Assembly: GCF_011043625.1 (NCBI RefSeq)
Contig: NZ_JAAKGT010000011.1
Location: 62,001 to 126,000, forward strand
Length of the DNA: 64,000 nt
Direction of reading: 5' to 3'
Source of the DNA: Caulobacter sp. 602-2
Lineage (GTDB): Bacteria > Pseudomonadota > Alphaproteobacteria > Caulobacterales > Caulobacteraceae
A program made the translations under genes and the position numbers. How positions within the stretch are numbered: position 1 is the stretch's first letter; every line of letters begins with the position of its first letter. The notes under the pieces are model-generated. The model searched no databases and was not told where the DNA came from. It saw nothing but the letters and a program-made list of their open reading frames with translations. Shown here piece by piece: positions 62,442 through 64,000 of the stretch.

Positions 62442-62549
62442 GTGAAATCATGCATGCCAAGGTCGAGCTTGCGAGGCGCCTCTGCGGGCTGCGTGATAAC
62501 AATATCGTTATCCTGGGTTGCAGTTATGAAAATACGCATTTGGCGCGAA

Positions 62550-62577
62550 ACGGCGAGCCGAAAGTGCGGCTCGCCGT
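62550..62577 (-). terminator. Terminator of double-glycine protein gene B
   Basis: ACGGCGAGCCG / CGGCTCGCCGT, an 11-bp stem with a 6-nt loop, then TTTCGCG on the minus strand. It lies 19 bp after the gene B stop and is similar in sequence to the gene A terminator. Confidence 0.7.
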
Positions 62578-62596
62578 CCGCATCAGGCTGAGCGCG

Positions 62597-63253
62597 TCAG
62601 ACGGCGCAGCTGGCGGTGGTCGTGCCTTCGTCGGTCTTGTCGTAGGCGCGGACCTTGCCGTCTTCGTTGGTGTAGATGAACAACAGCATGTTCGGGTCGG
62701 CGGTGATGCCGCGCGGCAGCGAGGTGCTGTTGATCAGGCCGTTGTACTGATCCCAGTCGCCGCCGGCGTGGTCGGAAGGCGTGCGGTCGTCGATGCCGCC
62801 CACGTCCGGGTGGTTGTGGATGTAGCCCACGATACGGGCGCCGTCCGGCACGCCGCCGGCGCCGATCTGGACCTGACCGGTGTTGTTCTGCGTGTAGATG
62901 TTGCCCACGCCGACAACGCCGTTGAGCTCGTAGATGAGCGCGCCGTACTCGTAGGTCTCGTCGTTGCCGGCCGCGATCTGGCTGGCCGCGTTGCGGGCCG
63001 CGTCGAGGATCGCGCCCGGCGCCACGCCCTCGGGCGAGGCTTCGACGCACGGCGGATACTCCTCGGCCGGGGGATCGCCGCCGTCTCCGCCGCCGCCGTC
63101 GTACCCGCCGTCGCCGCCGTCATAGCCGCCGTCCCACCAGCCGTCCCAGCCATCCCAGCCGTCGCCGTCGCGGGTGCCCGTGACCGTGATCGTCTCGAGC
63201 GTATCGATACCGCCGCTGATCAGTTCAAGCTCTTCCAAGGTCAGCTCACGCAT
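62597..63253 (-). CDS. Double-glycine-leader protein B with JAMM/JAB-like domain
   Basis: A 218-residue tandem paralogue of protein A. The leader is MRELTLEELELISGG, the linker is richer in Tyr (GGYDGGDGGYDGGGG), and the C-terminal domain is highly similar, from EEYPPCVEASPEGVAPGAIL to TASCAV, with Cys69 and Cys216, Glu102, VGYIHNHPDV (His146, His148), Ser160 and Asp166/Asp168. Variation is concentrated in the leader-linker part, whereas the HNHP domain is conserved, so that domain is under selection. Gene, terminator and 5' element are duplicated as one unit. Likely role: secreted effector, bacteriocin or surface enzyme; not established. Confidence 0.8.
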   Translation of the reverse strand: MRELTLEELELISGGIDTLETITVTGTRDGDGWDGWDGWWDGGYDGGDGGYDGGGGDGGDPPAEEYPPCVEASPEGVAPGAILDAARNAASQIAAGNDETYEYGALIYELNGVVGVGNIYTQNNTGQVQIGAGGVPDGARIVGYIHNHPDVGGIDDRTPSDHAGGDWDQYNGLINSTSLPRGITADPNMLLFIYTNEDGKVRAYDKTDEGTTTASCAV

Positions 63254-63260
63254 TCATCAC

Positions 63261-63291
63261 ACCTGTCTGGAGCCTCGCCCTTCCTGGGCGA
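63261..63291 (-). promoter_or_regulatory. 5' leader element of gene B
   Basis: Hairpin TCGCCC / GGGCGA (63275-63291) followed on the minus strand by CCAGACAGGTG with the ribosome-binding site of gene B, matching the layout upstream of gene A. The rest of the gap to the TPR gene (63292-63453) must hold the divergent promoters; no consensus is obvious. Confidence 0.5.
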
Positions 63292-63453
63292 CGCGCTCTT
63301 TGACGCATGCTTTCCGCGTATTTCACAGAGAACATTTTAAGGTTGCATTGTCACGTCTCTGTGATCGGAAGTGGCGCTGTGGACGACGCCGACAATCCGG
63401 TTGCCAAGGGTTCGTGTACGCCCATAGGTTGTCAGCTTCGAGAGGGGATTCCG

Positions 63454-64000
63454 TTGACGCCAGCGCCGTTGCCCATCGCGCCCCGCACCCTTGGCGAGGC
63501 GCTCGCCCGGAGCATGCGCGAGGCCGGTTTCGAGGCGAGCGCGCGACTGTTCGACGACATCACCTCCAGGCACCGCGTGCCGCCCAAGATGGCTTCGGCC
63601 TTCGGCGCCTACGCGGCCTATTGGGGCCAGGCCGACGCCGCCGAGCGGGCCTACGCCCTGGCGGTGGAGCCCGGCGCGTCGCCGGAAATGCTGATGAACC
63701 GGGGTCTGGCCCGCCTGCGGCTGGGCGACTGGCGCGACGGCTGGGGCGACATGGAACATCGCCTCGAGGCTCTGCGCCTGACCCCCTTCGCCGAACTGCG
63801 CGGCAAGGAGAGCGGGCGCTCGGTCGAGCGCTGGCGCCGGGGCGAGCCCGTTCCCCAAGAGCTGTTGGTGTTTCCCGAGCAGGGGCTGGGCGACACCCTG
63901 CAGTTCGCGCGCTTCCTGCCCGACCTGGTCGGGCGCGGGGTCGCCGTCACCGTGGTCGGCCGGCCGTATCTGGAGCCGGCGATCGCCAGCCTGAGCGACG
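63454..64000 (+). CDS. TPR-repeat protein with O-GlcNAc-transferase-like C-terminal region (partial)
   Basis: The frame is open from a TTG at 63454 (AGAGGGG upstream) to the window end, 182 residues. It begins LGEALARSMREAGFEASARLFDDITSRH, continues with TPR-like AFGAYAAYWGQADAAERAYALAVEPG and MLMNRGLARLRLGDWRDGWGDMEHRL, then RWRRGEPVPQELLVFPEQGLGDTLQFARFLPDLVGRGVAVTVV. The EQGLGDxxQFARFLP motif is typical of TPR proteins with a glycosyltransferase-like (GT41-related) second half. ATG at 63514 is an alternative start. It is divergent from gene B. Confidence 0.75.
   Translation, partial: MTPAPLPIAPRTLGEALARSMREAGFEASARLFDDITSRHRVPPKMASAFGAYAAYWGQADAAERAYALAVEPGASPEMLMNRGLARLRLGDWRDGWGDMEHRLEALRLTPFAELRGKESGRSVERWRRGEPVPQELLVFPEQGLGDTLQFARFLPDLVGRGVAVTVVGRPYLEPAIASLSD

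Overview
The window is a high-GC (about two thirds G+C or more), densely packed alphaproteobacterial chromosome segment. Gene content and order (rdgB-hemW-rsmI-yraN, rph divergent from hrcA-grpE, dnaN...recF-gyrB, BlaI/M56, AcrAB-NodT), a LexA box of the alphaproteobacterial GTTC-N7-GTTC type and many palindromic intergenic repeats point to Caulobacter or a close Caulobacteraceae relative. That assignment is inference from gene families, because no rRNA marker lies in the window. No tRNA, rRNA, CRISPR array, prophage or insertion sequence was recognised.

Layout. 0-7.6 kb: tail of an unknown membrane protein, two tandem DUF4870-like membrane proteins, a TPR membrane protein, a methyltransferase, ilvE, a MarR/OmpR-regulator/histidine-kinase cluster and a peptidoglycan-binding hydrolase-like protein. 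7.6-20.8 kb: a TetR regulator, a DUF6881 protein, azlCD divergent from an Lrp regulator, an Old Yellow Enzyme, a LysR/SRPBCC pair, an ankyrin lipoprotein, DUF805, a BlaI-M56 (BlaR1-like) pair with its operator, cobS, an RcnB-like protein, a PAP2 phosphatase and DUF427. 21-30.9 kb: POT peptide transporter, flavin amine-oxidase-like protein, AmpG-like permease, a soluble hybrid kinase, comM with a LexA box and a DnaA box upstream, gshB. 31-31.8 kb: one strikingly AT-rich orphan gene. 31.8-36 kb: SirB1-like/yraN/rsmI/hemW/rdgB. 36-40 kb: DUF2975 with its HTH partner, trxC, a Tat-exported FAD oxidoreductase, RidA. 40-53.6 kb: rph/hrcA/grpE, a GIY-YIG nuclease among repeats, dnaN, an S9 peptidase, recF-gyrB and a flavin reductase-like protein. 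53.8-60.9 kb: nodT-acrB-acrA with a divergent TetR regulator and a two-site operator. 61-64 kb: a low-molecular-weight phosphatase, two tandem double-glycine-leader proteins carrying a JAMM/JAB-like HxHP motif, and the start of a TPR protein.

Most notable. (1) The pair at 61737-63253: each protein starts with a bacteriocin-type MRELTLEEL...GG leader, has a Gly/Asp/Trp minisatellite linker and ends in a conserved domain of about 150 residues with an HNHP motif. This is a candidate exported effector or secreted metalloenzyme pair whose exporter is not in the window. (2) A LexA box and a perfect DnaA box in front of comM. (3) A perfect BlaI-type palindrome in front of blaI-M56, whose peptidase ends in an unusual short periplasmic domain. 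(4) Two related TetR operators in front of acrAB-nodT. (5) At least five families of palindromic intergenic repeats, one of them surrounding a small GIY-YIG nuclease gene.
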